Part shown: one piece after another, positions 54,173-63,615 of the stretch
Layout: each line of letters begins with the position of its first letter
How positions within the stretch are numbered: the stretch's first letter is position 1
DNA from: Branchipolynoe longqiensis
Lineage: Eukaryota; Annelida; Polychaeta; Phyllodocida; Polynoidae
Length of the DNA stretch: 64,000 bases
NCBI GenBank assembly: GCA_030323885.1
Contig: CM059190.1
Location: 87,891,865-87,955,864 of the forward strand
Direction: 5' to 3'
The notes under the pieces: generated by a model
The model's database searches: none
Told to the model about the DNA's origin: nothing
Seen by the model: only the letters and a program-made list of their open reading frames with translations
Made by a program: the position numbers and the translations under genes

Positions 54173-56569
54173 GGTTGCTTTACGCCGTGTTGACAGTATA
54201 ACCCATAGGCCATATTCATGGCAAAATTTCAATCTTAATCTCGCAGTAAGTTAATTAATTATGTCTTTGGTATTACCTGTGAAAGTCACCAATGCAGTTC
54301 AATAAGGTACAGTTTCATTGAAGAGCACATGATTGGCCGGGATTCCGCCGTAGAGGCACACCACGTGATTATATAGTGGAGTGTGCTATGGAATGTCGTA
54401 GACGGCTATTTTGATATATATTGTACTTTGAATTTAGATTACTTATAATTTTCAAATCAAGAATCTAGATTCACTTTTAACTGAAAGGGAATGTCCTCCA
54501 AGTGTGGTGTCAATGCTCACTGACGTGAAAACGCATTTGATTAAATTATGTAGATTGAATGGCCTTGCACCAATAATTATGCGATGCAAATACGCTACAA
54601 GATCTTTTAACAAATTTAAAACAAGAAATTTGAATGTTTGTGGGCGGCTGCACTGTATTACCCAATGTAGCTTGAATTTGTTTTATGCCATTGTATTTTA
54701 ACTCAATTGTTCTGTCTTTTGACTTCATATTTAATTATGAGCTTTTACATTCTGTGTAAAAGTGATGGTTAGACAACAATGTGACAGAATCAATTTTAAA
54801 CACTTCTCTTTATGAATATCAGACCTGCCTACCCCGAATTTCCTATTTGGGTACTATAGTGAAAAGAATTGAGTATCCCCCCCCCCCTCCCCACCTCCAA
54901 AGAAGTGTGTACCTTCCTTGGAAAAAAATAAATGGGAAAAAAGAAGCATTTTTTCCAAATTTTGTATTGTTACAAGCTATTAGCATGCACAATTTAAATT
55001 TTGTGTTTTTAGTAAACTCCAGCTTAAAATGGTGTGCAAAGCACGAAAAATTCGTATTAGTAGGCAGGTCTGGAATAGGGCTCTTGCTGAGGACATAATA
55101 TAGAACACATTAGCACCATCACTCACTATATTCACTAAGAAACATGGATTTTTTAAATGACCAGGATTTTGACATGCACACCAAAATTAATTTTTGCATT
55201 CTTTCTTTTTTAATACCTTCAAAGGTACCTATTTAAAATAAGTTACTTCAAAATAAAATAAAATAAAATAGTAATATCTCTATTAAGAAACCTATTACAA
55301 ACTCAAAACCTTCTGTTCATGCAACTTTAAATGAACTTGACGTGATCTTCAGATAATAACGTCATCTCAAAAACGGGTCGCATTCTGCTTTCGGCGGAGC
55401 TGGGAAAAGAATATGGTTTCACAGACATTGATGGTAAGTATCACTTCCCAGTCACATTGTGGTGTTCTCTGTGGCGGAGTGGTTAGAGTGTCTGACTTTT
55501 TTCTAGGTCGGACTCCTAATCTGAAGGTCGGTGGTTCGATTCCCCATGCCCCCATCTCTGCCAATTTGGATTTCCACTGCTGTGTATAACTTACAGCGTC
55601 ATCAAAGGCCAGTTGCTCTCATACCATGTCTATGTGGTGTGGGAGGTTAAAAATCCCTTGGGTGGGTAAAAGTGTAGGCTCGGGCTTTCTATCGACAAAC
55701 TGTCTAATGGTGAAAACAAGCCTATTCAGGCTTATCCATGACAGGCAGTATAAATCTTCAACAACATAGATGAGGATCTTGGTTCCCTGATAGGAATGCT
55801 CCCTCCTAACTAAAATGCTTCGTTATACGAGTTCTGTAACTAGTGTTTATAATAGTAAAGCTAATCGAGGCATTTAGAACAATTGATCGATTATTATAAA
55901 ATGTTGTAGAGGTTTCCGCCCACAGTAGCATCGTGCTGATATTAAACCGAATTGATGGTTGTCGATGTCTATTCTGCCAGTTTGAGAATATATTTATAGA
56001 TGTGTGTCCATTTATCTTAGACCAGACGGGATGGCCGAATGAATTGAGCGTCCGTCTCCCGTTTTGGTAGATCGTGGGATTCGAACCCTGGTCGAGTCAA
56101 ACCAATGACTTATAAAATTGATACTTGTTGCTTCCTAGCCAAGCGCTCGGCATTATTAGGATAGCGCAAGGACTGGTTGGCTCAGTGTCAGGATAATGTG
56201 ACTGAGTTGGATATCAGGTCATGGTGCTAGCAGCCTGGTCTCACAGTGGGGCAGCACTATACAGTTTCCATGAGTGCACACTATCACAAGTCGGTACCAC
56301 TCCTGATATGATCTTAGATGTTGCCAGGACGTAAAACTCCCCAAACCAACCCTTTATCTTCCTCAGTCAAGGAGATCCAGCATCCTTTCCTCAAGATATG
56401 TATAGATTAGTGCCCATTTATCGGGTTTTTTTCAGGCAAGGAGATCGAGACGTTCCGCAGTGTGAAATCCCTTCTGGCGATGAGCGGGTGGAACACACTG
56501 GCCTCTGTCGTACCGGGCTTCATCAAGATACCCTTCTTCCTCATTTCACAAGCCGGAAACAAGTTCTAA
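47341..56569 (+). CDS. DHRS1: Dehydrogenase/reductase SDR family member 1 (eight coding exons)
   Basis: Exons 47341-47508, 48217-48360, 50041-50120, 50694-50826, 52134-52265, 53883-53952, 55353-55433 and 56436-56569 give 313 residues, the length I recall for human DHRS1, with colinear motifs. Cofactor motif TGASRGIG is at 11-18 and ITGRT follows. NNAYS, where most SDRs have NNAG, is at 97-101 and is a DHRS1 trait. NNVGLR carries Asn127. Catalytic Ser156/157 lie in NISS, with Tyr169 and Lys173 in YGIGK; VSLWPGAVKTE follows. DHRS1 is an NADPH-dependent reductase of steroids and other carbonyls, reported at the endoplasmic reticulum. The last 30 residues include a hydrophobic segment (SVVPGFIKIPFFLI) that may attach it to membrane. 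All introns are GT-AG and phase-consistent. Confidence 0.96.
48217..48360 (+). CDS. DHRS1: DHRS1 coding exon 2
   Basis: Acceptor CTTTGCTGTCAG; donor GTGAGT. It encodes GGKCVPVQCDHS through GRLDVLVNNAYSAVN, matching the vertebrate GRLDVLVNNAY core. Confidence 0.95.
48405..48738. mobile_element. TTAAAG-family MITE, best complete copy
   Basis: Ends TTAAAGCTACATAGTCCGAT and CATGGGACTATGCAACTTTAA are about 20-bp inverted repeats; TTAA is present at both ends. In DHRS1 intron 2. Other members or pieces are at 23824, 7936, 43147, 56757, 50365, 55128, 31380, 59140 and 243. Confidence 0.85.
48739..50040 (+). other. Rest of DHRS1 intron 2; nothing recognised
   Basis: Unique-looking sequence. No conserved frame, RNA gene or terminal inverted repeat was found on either strand. 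Confidence 0.45.
50041..50120 (+). CDS. DHRS1: DHRS1 coding exon 3
   Basis: Acceptor TTTAAAATTCAG; donor CTCAG before GTGAGC. It encodes KKFWELPNNAWDTVNNVGL, where FWE and NNVGL are family hallmarks. Ends in phase 2. Confidence 0.92.
50694..50826 (+). CDS. DHRS1: DHRS1 coding exon 4 (active site)
   Basis: Acceptor GTGAACTTGCAG; donor GTGAGT. It encodes NHYICAVYASRMMV, then LIVNISSAGG and FNVPYGIGKES, with the catalytic Ser, Tyr169 and Lys173. The vertebrate Gly in LRGHY is Asn here. Confidence 0.95.
50863..51130 (+). mobile_element. SINE-B in DHRS1 intron 4
   Basis: Head GCGATGGCTGAATTGGTAGA begins about 37 bases after the exon 4 donor. The tail is truncated after CCGTCCTGATAT. A tail-only fragment lies at 50588-50625, upstream of exon 4. 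Confidence 0.83.
51286..51607 (-). mobile_element. SINE-B in DHRS1 intron 4, inverted
   Basis: Reverse full-length copy (TTGTTTGTTGTTTTACATCC to CATTCGGCCATCCCCTCTGG). It forms an inverted pair with 50863-51130 within one intron. Confidence 0.85.
52134..52265 (+). CDS. DHRS1: DHRS1 coding exon 5
   Basis: Acceptor TGTTTGGGCAG; donor GTAAGG. It encodes CDRMAVDCAIELKKQNVTFV, then SLWPGAVKTEIL, the conserved segment after the active site. Confidence 0.94.
52285..53010 (+). repeat. Duplicated tRNA-SINE cassette in DHRS1 intron 5
   Basis: TAGTGGTCTGCACTGACCTC begins both 52391-52572 and 52710-52890. Each carries the same tRNA-like head (CTAGGTGGTGTAATGGTTAG, B box GGGTTCGAGTC). Flanking 52285-52390 and 52905-53010 also match. 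The block was duplicated with its surroundings. Confidence 0.82.
53240..53540 (+). repeat. 30-bp minisatellite in DHRS1 intron 5
   Basis: About ten units of GTGATATAATAGCACTGTAC plus TTCTGCATAT. The five central units are identical or nearly so and the outer ones diverge. Confidence 0.9.
53883..53952 (+). CDS. DHRS1: DHRS1 coding exon 6
   Basis: This 70-nt exon lies between ATTCTACCAG and GTACAG. It encodes FEKIFMAGESTEYAGKCIV, matching the vertebrate F..AESTE.SGKCVV segment. Ends in phase 1. Confidence 0.88.
54141..54240 (-). mobile_element. I-like LINE 3' tail fragment
   Basis: (GATT)n followed by GGTGGTTGCTTTACGCCGTG, the reverse of the I-like 3' end, only about 100 bp. A more diverged + strand relative of the 3' UTR may occupy about 54500-54790. 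Confidence 0.7.
55353..55433 (+). CDS. DHRS1: DHRS1 coding exon 7
   Basis: Acceptor GATCTTCAG; donor GTAAGT. It encodes NNVISKTGRILLSAELGKEY and GFTDID, aligning with the vertebrate SLSGKVL...LARRYG region. Confidence 0.88.
55461..55766 (+). mobile_element. SINE-A in DHRS1 intron 7
   Basis: Head CTGTGGCGGAGTGGTTAGAG starts about 28 bases after the exon 7 donor. Body as in the reference copy; tail ATAAATCTTCAACAAC. Confidence 0.86.
56027..56341 (+). mobile_element. SINE-B in DHRS1 intron 7
   Basis: Full-length copy from GACGGGATGGCCGAATGAAT to GCCAGGACGTAAAACTCCCC, ending about 95 bases before the last exon. Confidence 0.86.
56436..56569 (+). CDS. DHRS1: DHRS1 terminal coding exon 8
   Basis: Acceptor GTTTTTTTCAG. 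It encodes a linker, then GWNTLASVVPGFIKIPFFLI and a short polar tail ending NKF, like the vertebrate C-terminus. Stop TAA at 56567-56569. Confidence 0.92.
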
Positions 56570-56680
56570 TCGCACTGTTAGAGGCACAGTTAAATGAACG
56601 TCAAAATTTGTGTATCGGAACAGCGTGATGATACTCACACAAGTGAAATGTGCAGGCTTAAATTGTATTTAGATACATGA

Positions 56681-56686
56681 AATAAA
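56681..56686 (+). terminator. DHRS1: DHRS1 polyadenylation signal
   Basis: AATAAA 112 bases after the DHRS1 stop, the first canonical signal downstream, so the 3' UTR is probably about 130-140 bases. Confidence 0.65.
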
Positions 56687-56756
56687 TGACGGTACTATCC
56701 CTAGTCTACGCTGTGGAATGATTTGATCTGTCTACCGAGAGCTCAGCTGGTTCAGG

Positions 56757-57117
56757 TTAAAGCTGCGTAGTCCAATAAAAACATACAATTGAACAAACCA
56801 AAACATTTATCTAGATTTGATAGTACATATCTAACTTCGGTACTGATGGACTTTTATTAAGCATTTGTTGCAAATTGAAGGCAATACTGAGGCAATTTAA
56901 ATAAAACAAATGTTGCTGCAGAAGCCTATGGGGTCAGAGTTTTGGCATGCTTGTCGAAATTAATTTTGCCTGTTTGCACTTCAAATATCTCAAGTTAGCC
57001 ATTTAAAATAAGTTACTTCAAACTAAAGTAGGGTAGATGGTGGATTATAGCGATCAACCTGATATAAGTTTCTCAGAAAATTACAGAAACTCAAAACCAT
57101 TGGACTACGCAACTTTA
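56757..57117. mobile_element. TTAAAG-family MITE downstream of DHRS1
   Basis: Ends TTAAAGCTGCGTAGTCCAAT and ATTGGACTACGCAACTTTAC; starts about 75 bases after the DHRS1 polyadenylation signal. Confidence 0.82.
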
Positions 57118-59232
57118 CTGTTTGGGTTAGGTAGACCGCACACTGAAGTGTAAAAGTGCAGGTAGACCACCTGGTAAAGTGTAAATGGCCGGGTAGACCA
57201 CACGCTAAAGCGGCACTTAAATGACATTATCATACATGACCTGGTTAGCCTAGTTCTACACCTATACATCGTAAATTGCTATTAAAAATATGTGGACTCG
57301 GTGATATTGGACTTTGCTGTGAAAAAAAGATGTTGGCGTGATTTATTGTGATATGGAAATAAAATAATGTGTATTACCACCCTCCGCACATAACAAACAT
57401 ACTTGTGGTGAAATGGTGAGATAGCAAGCAGCACTTGAAAGTGACATGTCAACAAACTAAATATATTATATTCACTTATTAATCAAAATCTGATGAGATA
57501 ATTATAATTGGTTTAATTTAATTAAAAAGCTGGGGGAGGGGAGAATTGTCTCCTCGTGCGTTGTTGTGAAACACAGAAGCAAATTAATTAATGGCGGCTT
57601 TAAAGCCTGAATGATTTAAGTGATTTACTATTTCCAAGAATATGCAGGGTAAAATATGTTACGGGTATTAATTGTTGAAGAAAATGGTTGAAAGAAAAGG
57701 CATTATTGCAGAGTATGGTTTAGTAAAATAATTACCGTAGGTTGGTACATTGCAAAATAAAACACCCAGTAATTGGAGATTGAGTAGTGATACCTTAATG
57801 AAGTAAGCACTGTTGCAGAACACGGTTTAATTATGTACCTGCTGTCCCTTTTTGTACGTCGGTACATTAAAAATAAAACTCTTAAGTGGAAACGATGTGG
57901 TGATACCTAATGCTGTGTAAATTAAAAAAAACTATTTTCGGTGTAGTCTAACAGTATTAACAATTTGAGCTAGTTTAGACTTGTAAGCTGTTAGTTGTGG
58001 GTACATTTCTCTTGCCTGTCGAGTTTCTTACCACTGTGGTGAGTAAATCCTTGTCTGGTACTGTGCTCAAAAGTTGGTAGTTTACTTTAAAAACAGTTTC
58101 CAATTCCATTCGTATATTTATTATAGAATTGTAGGAGGTTCTAAATTTGACAGTTATAAAATGTAGAATCCGATATATGTTGTGAAATGGCGGGTTTAAA
58201 CTGATGTAGTTCTCTCAAGATAGTTATTGTGCATGTGTTAGTTTGATACTGAGGATTTTTCTGCTCCGTCGAATGACAGTGTTATATGAAGACACCAGAA
58301 TATTGTTACAGAGCAAATAATGAAATAACTCAGTACACATGCAATACAAATGGCAACAATGACTTACATTTATATAGGCATAGTATGACAGTCCCGATGG
58401 GTTGGCATGGTGCTTTCAAATGAGTCTCTACCTGTAGGTTTAACCCATTTGAAAGAACTCCACCCATAAACTATAAAACACACTTACTCCTGGGAAAATA
58501 AAAAAATAATCTCAATCATTATAAAATCCCAATTATACGATCTCAATAATTATATTCTTTCGAAATAATTTTAATTTCATTTTGACTATTAATAAGACAA
58601 TTCACACACTCACCCATCAGGCATTCAAGGAAGAGGCAAGATTAATAACATTTAATTTATTTTATTTAAATTAATAAAGTAATCAGGGCCGACAATCGGC
58701 GTAGCAGCGCGTAGAGGACTGGGTACGGGGACCCGAGTGTCCTGAGCATTTAGGTCAGTTCAGATCAAGGCATGTATGTCATGTACTAGGAACCTTAGAG
58801 CAGATCTTGTGTAGATAGATGACAGCCGTGACAGCGCTCACACCCCTGTTCTGTGGGTGGGAGGGTGGGTGATCGAAGTGCATTCAAGAGCAGCCAGCGG
58901 GGTAGTGACGGGTAGGCGGACTGAGATTCAGCAAGAAGACTAAAAATAGAACAGTGGTGGGGGGGGGGGGTGTCGTGTGCAAATTACCCATGTTAGCCTG
59001 CAGCCAACATGTTTAATGCAGTTATAAAAATAATTGTAATAACTTATCTATCTATTTGCAATTGGCCCCCACAATTTAGGCATGTTAATACATGTATAAG
59101 GCCACAGCACAATGAATCGGTATTTATCATATATTTTAAATCTACAGAGTTTGATGGAAACATCAACTTGTCAAAAATCAAACTTATTTAGATTTGATTC
59201 AACTGTTCCAACTTAGGTACTAGTTATCAAAG
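57118..59232. other. Intergenic; no gene seen
   Basis: Mostly AT-rich, unassigned. Short related segments 'GTAAAGTGTAAATGGCCGGG' occur near 57120-57200. About 58610-59000 resembles the terminal-repeat block of the tyrosine-recombinase element. A G run is at 58957-58966. Confidence 0.4.
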
Positions 59233-59562
59233 ACCCTATAATACTAAGACGGCTCACTCAGCATGTACTGTGTAATCAAAATTATCAAACCCACCACTTG
59301 GTGCGCTGGCTGTTCTCTTGGTTAAACAGTTGCTATATTATATGTATATATGAATGTGATGATGATGATGTGTATTTGTTCATAGCAATTTCATATTTAT
59401 GTGTCTTCATACTTACCTATCTCATGTATAATATAATTGTATGTGTTTACATGTGAAACACCAACCAGCAGCTGGGCTGATCAAACCCACCACAAGGTGG
59501 CACTGCGAAATTTACATTACCATGGGAGAGATATGGAGTGAGCCGTCTTAGTATTATAGGGT
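59233..59562. mobile_element. MITE with perfect 27-bp terminal inverted repeats
   Basis: ACCCTATAATACTAAGACGG and the following bases at the left are mirrored exactly at 59536-59562. Interior has CCCACCAC..TGG segments and a (GAT)n run. No coding. Confidence 0.85.
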
Positions 59563-60363
59563 GTTTGTAGTTATTTAAAAAGTAATATGCTGGCAAATTA
59601 AGTAATGAGATAATTATAGACTATAATTACTCTGGTACAAAAACATTTGGTAAAGCATGTGTAGCTTCAAGCAAACAAGTAATCAAGCACGTTACTCAAG
59701 AGAAACATGAATATTCATACTAATTGGGATAAATAAAGACTAAATATTATTAGTTTATTTATATGCTTTAGGAAGAAACAGAAATGGCCTTTGCTGCGAT
59801 AGGTCATTAAACCGTCACCAGTCAATCAACCAGTAATAAGTAGGCCTACTTTGGTACATGATATGGAAAGTTCCCAAGTCCCACCCACCAGAAATACAAT
59901 TGTAATGCATTGTCTTGAATGTAATTAAACACACATTAAATAGTTATACACCTGTGACCCCAAAAAGAAAGGTATCGCTAGGAACAATTTCGAAGTAACT
60001 AGTGCATATTAAGATTTGGAGTAGCATCGAATTTTGTTATCTCCAATATTCTTGGGTTCTTGTTATCTCCAATATTCTTGTTGTTAATTTGTTATTGAAG
60101 ATTTGTACTCACAACCTCCCGAATGTCCATTTTGTTGTAGTCTGTGAAGGCAAAGAGAGGCTTGTCAACATCATTAGTGAGCTGTTCAGACGGTAGTTAT
60201 GATTTACTGACTGGTTGATTTTCTCACTGATCTGGTGAGGGACTTGGTAATAAGAAATACGTAATCCATCCCTACTTGGATTCTAATATGCGGTCCGGTG
60301 CTAAATACGTGGTGTAATTTATCTTGTATTGCAGTTGTAATTCATCAGCTCTACCTATATTAA

Positions 60364-60722
60364 ACCGGACAGGGTGGCCGAATTACCAAAAGCGCCGGTT
60401 GATTTCCCGAGTAGGAGAGTGGGAGGTCGTGGGTTTGAACCCCGACCGAGTCAAACCAATGACTTACAAAATGGAAACTGTCATTACCTAGCCTGGCACT
60501 AGTACTACTAGCATAGAGCGAGGACTGGTTTGCTCAGTATCAGGATAATGTGACTGAGCGGCATATTGGGTCTGAGCGGGATATTGGGTCATGGTACCGG
60601 TGGTATGGTTTCCGAGTGGGACATCACTTTAAAGTTGCCATCAGTGCACACTTTCACAGGTCGGTACCCGTCGCATTATGACCTTAGATGTTGTTAGGAA
60701 GTAAAACCCCATCAAACAAACA
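60364..60722 (+). mobile_element. SINE-B with internal duplication
   Basis: Head GGACAGGGTGGCCGAATTAC, B box GGGTTTGAACCCCGACCGAG. The segment GAGCGGCATATTGGGTCTGA-GCGGGATATTGGGTC is a short tandem duplication inside the body. Confidence 0.82.
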
Positions 60723-60914
60723 ACTCTTGTCTATAAAACGTCAGTACCGGATCAGTCAAAGTGAGTTGGGCTGCTGGGAGAGAAAGGAAAGTGCTTTTAT
60801 TTGATTGTTTTGTGTCCTAGCAACATCTAAGGTCATATCAGGACGGGAAAATGCTTTACTGGGCATGTATACAAAAGGACCAGACAGAAGGCTTAACTGG
60901 AGAACATCCATACT

Positions 60915-61233
60915 AGCTACCGGACGCGGTGGTCGAATCAGTAGGGCGCAGGCTTCCTGTCGACAGTTCAATTCCCGGTCGAGTCAAACCAATCACTTAC
61001 ATAATTGATACTTGTCGCTACCCAGCCTGGCGCTCAGCATTATTAAGATAGAGCAAGGACTGGTTAGATTAGTGTCAGGATAATGTGAGTGAGTTGGATA
61101 ATCAGGTCATGGTGCCAGTGGCCTGGTCTCCCAGTGGAGCAACACTAAAGTTGCCATGAGTATGCGCTGTGACAAGTCAGTACCCGTCTTGATATGACCT
61201 AAGATGTTGCCAGGATGTTAAACTCCAACAAAC
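60915..61233 (+). mobile_element. SINE-B
   Basis: Head TACCGGACGCGGTGGTCGAA to tail GCCAGGATGTTAAACTCCAA. A reversed tail fragment precedes it at 60806-60848. Confidence 0.82.
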
Positions 61234-61376
61234 AATCCATATTAGCTAAAGGCCTACAAGAAAAGAACCAGAAACCGGTTCAAACATGGCTTCTTCACCG
61301 AGAAAGTTACCGATGTGTGGAATAGTATCCTGAGTCTTTAAATATTAAAGATTTTCCAATGAAGGATTGACAGATA

Positions 61377-61693
61377 GTGGCGTTCTCTGTGGTGGAGTGG
61401 TTAGAGTGTCTGACATTTTTCTAGGTCGGCCTCCTAATCTGAAGGTCAGTGGTTTGATTCCCCGTGCCTCCACCTCTGCCAATTTGGATTTCCACCGCTG
61501 TGTATAAGTTACAGCGTCATCAAAGGCCAGTTGCTCTCATACCATGTCTATGTGGTATGGGAGGTTAAAAATCCCTTGGGTCGGTAAAAGTGTAGGCTCG
61601 GGCTTTCTTTCGACAAACTGTCTAATGGTGAAAACAAGTCTATTCAGACTTATCCATAATAGGCAGTATAAATCTTCAAGAAGAAGAAGAAGA
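61377..61693 (+). mobile_element. SINE-A
   Basis: Head GTTCTCTGTGGTGGAGTGGT, B box GGTTTGATTCC, tail (AAG)n at 61677-61693. Confidence 0.86.
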
Positions 61694-61724
61694 GACACTG
61701 AAAGTCCTGATCAGGACATTGTAA

Positions 61725-61969
61725 AGGCCCGTTTATACTTTTGACAGCGTGTGACGCCGTCAACTTTACGCGGTTAGCAGATGTGACGGTGAAAAAAGGG
61801 GAGTGCTACGAGTGGAACGTCGCCATGAAAGTCTGAATGCTTTGACGCCTTGAAAGTTCAAGATAGTTGACCTCTGGCCAATGCTTGAGCCATCTAACAC
61901 CGTCAAGCATCAACGTAAAGGTCTAAATGGGAGCTTTGGTGTTGCGCCATTAAAAGTATAAACGGGCCT
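61725..61969. mobile_element. PIF/Harbinger-like MITE with TAA target duplication
   Basis: Inverted ends AGGCCCGTTTATACTTTT / AAAAGTATAAACGGGCCT, 245 bp apart, flanked by TAA at 61722-61724 and 61970-61972. A 3-bp TWA target duplication is typical of PIF/Harbinger. Interior is not coding. Confidence 0.8.
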
Positions 61970-62860
61970 TAAAGGGTAATGAAGCGGCTCTTAGCTTCTC
62001 ATGTCGCGCAGACCAGTAATGTTAGTATGACTACGTCCCTCCAGATTCCTCAAATGGATAGATAGATCTACCGAAAAACGATCCATAAGTAAAGTAAACC
62101 GCCCAGTTTTGGATTTGTTAAAATTTGCTTCAGCGAAACATAGCCTATATGGTCAAGCTTCAAACACAACTATGCTTGTTAAATATATTTGTTGGTTGAA
62201 GTTTTCAATTCCAGCACAGAAACCACTTCTATTTCAAAAGATGTATGTTAGCAGTGCCTATGTAGGCATAAAGGACGTTTATTAAACAGGACAATTAGTA
62301 AAATCCCAACAATGTGGGCGATAATCAGGCAGGCCTACATAGACCTGTACGTACATCTTATCCACACGCGCAGATTATCCCATACATCCATGATGGTACC
62401 AAATGACATTTATAATATATAATTACCATTTGTTAATTCCATACAATGGTCTGATTTAGTTTGATGTCACGATAAGCTATCTGTGTGAATAATGATAAAC
62501 TCAACTGATGGTGTACTGTTTCTGTGAGATATATGAAGTCTGGTCTGCACATTGTATTGAATTCTTTGTTTTAATTTTATATATCGATTGATACTTAACT
62601 TGATACCTGTGGAGGTTAATGTAATGACATGTCTGAAATAAATTGCTTAAATATATTAATGGCCTTCAAGAGTTATAAGCGTAATATAAACAGTGGGTTA
62701 GAGAGAAAATATCTGGAATAAAACTATTCTGTTTGAAAAGTCAATTCATTGATTTGGCTTGGATATATAGTTTTATTACATATTCTAGGTGTGGAAAATG
62801 CCCCCGCCCCCCCCCCCCCCAGACACATAGTCTGCCGTTACTACGATCAATCAACCGGTG
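61970..62860. other. Intergenic; no feature recognised
   Basis: AT-rich sequence with a C run at 62803-62820 and no identifiable ORF or inverted repeat. Confidence 0.4.
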
Positions 62861-62871
62861 ACACCTAGCGG

Positions 62872-63615
62872 CTCAAGCCTGCACTACTATAAACTGGGCC
62901 TTTATTGTAACATAATACAAAGTGACCGAGTTCAGGCTAATGGCTAAGTAGAGCTAAGTATAAGTTCAAATGTAATAGAGGTTAAGTCAATGAGGTCAAT
63001 GATCTAAGTATCAAGTTCGAATCATAACAGGTAGAGTAAGGAGGTAAATAGGTAGACAGTTCGAATTGATAATCGATAATGGACCAGGCACTCAACCCTA
63101 TCATCTGGTGTCCTAAATGCGGGTGGGTGGGCGGCAAAATTGGAGGTCCGCTCATGTTTTTGGAGCGGCATGTTGTCTGTAAGTGCTGTTGGAAGTGGAC
63201 GCGGCCGCTGGCGCGCGTGTCTTAGTTTGTGAGTCCGCCGCGAGGGGGTTTAGTTCTTAGTTAAAATGATAGGTGGCGCCAGGTGTAGTCCCCCTCCGTG
63301 CCAGAATTACCCATGTTGCGGGCGCAACATGGACAATTCACGACGCGGAGACGGACTACTATAAATTGGACCTTTATTGTAACATAATACAAAGTGATCA
63401 AATTCAGGCTAATGGCTAAGTAGAGCTAAGTATAAGTTCAAAAGTAATAGAGGTCTAGTCAATGAGGTCAATGATCTAAGTATCAAGTTTGAATCATACC
63501 AGTTAGAGAGTCAATGAGATCAAGATCTAAATATCAAGTTTGAATCGTAACAGTTAGAGTAAGTAGGTAAATAGGTAAACAGTTCGAATAGATAATCGAT
63601 AATGGACCAGGCAGT
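62872..63615 (-). repeat. Direct repeats beside the tyrosine-recombinase fragment
   Basis: About 240-265 bp at 62880-63114 recurs at 63350-63613 (TTTATTGTAACATAATACAA, then CTAATGGCTAAGTAGAGCTA and AATCGATAATGGACCAGGCA). They lie 3' of the recombinase, as the split direct repeats of Ngaro-type elements do. The second copy has an extra short internal duplication. Confidence 0.75.
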
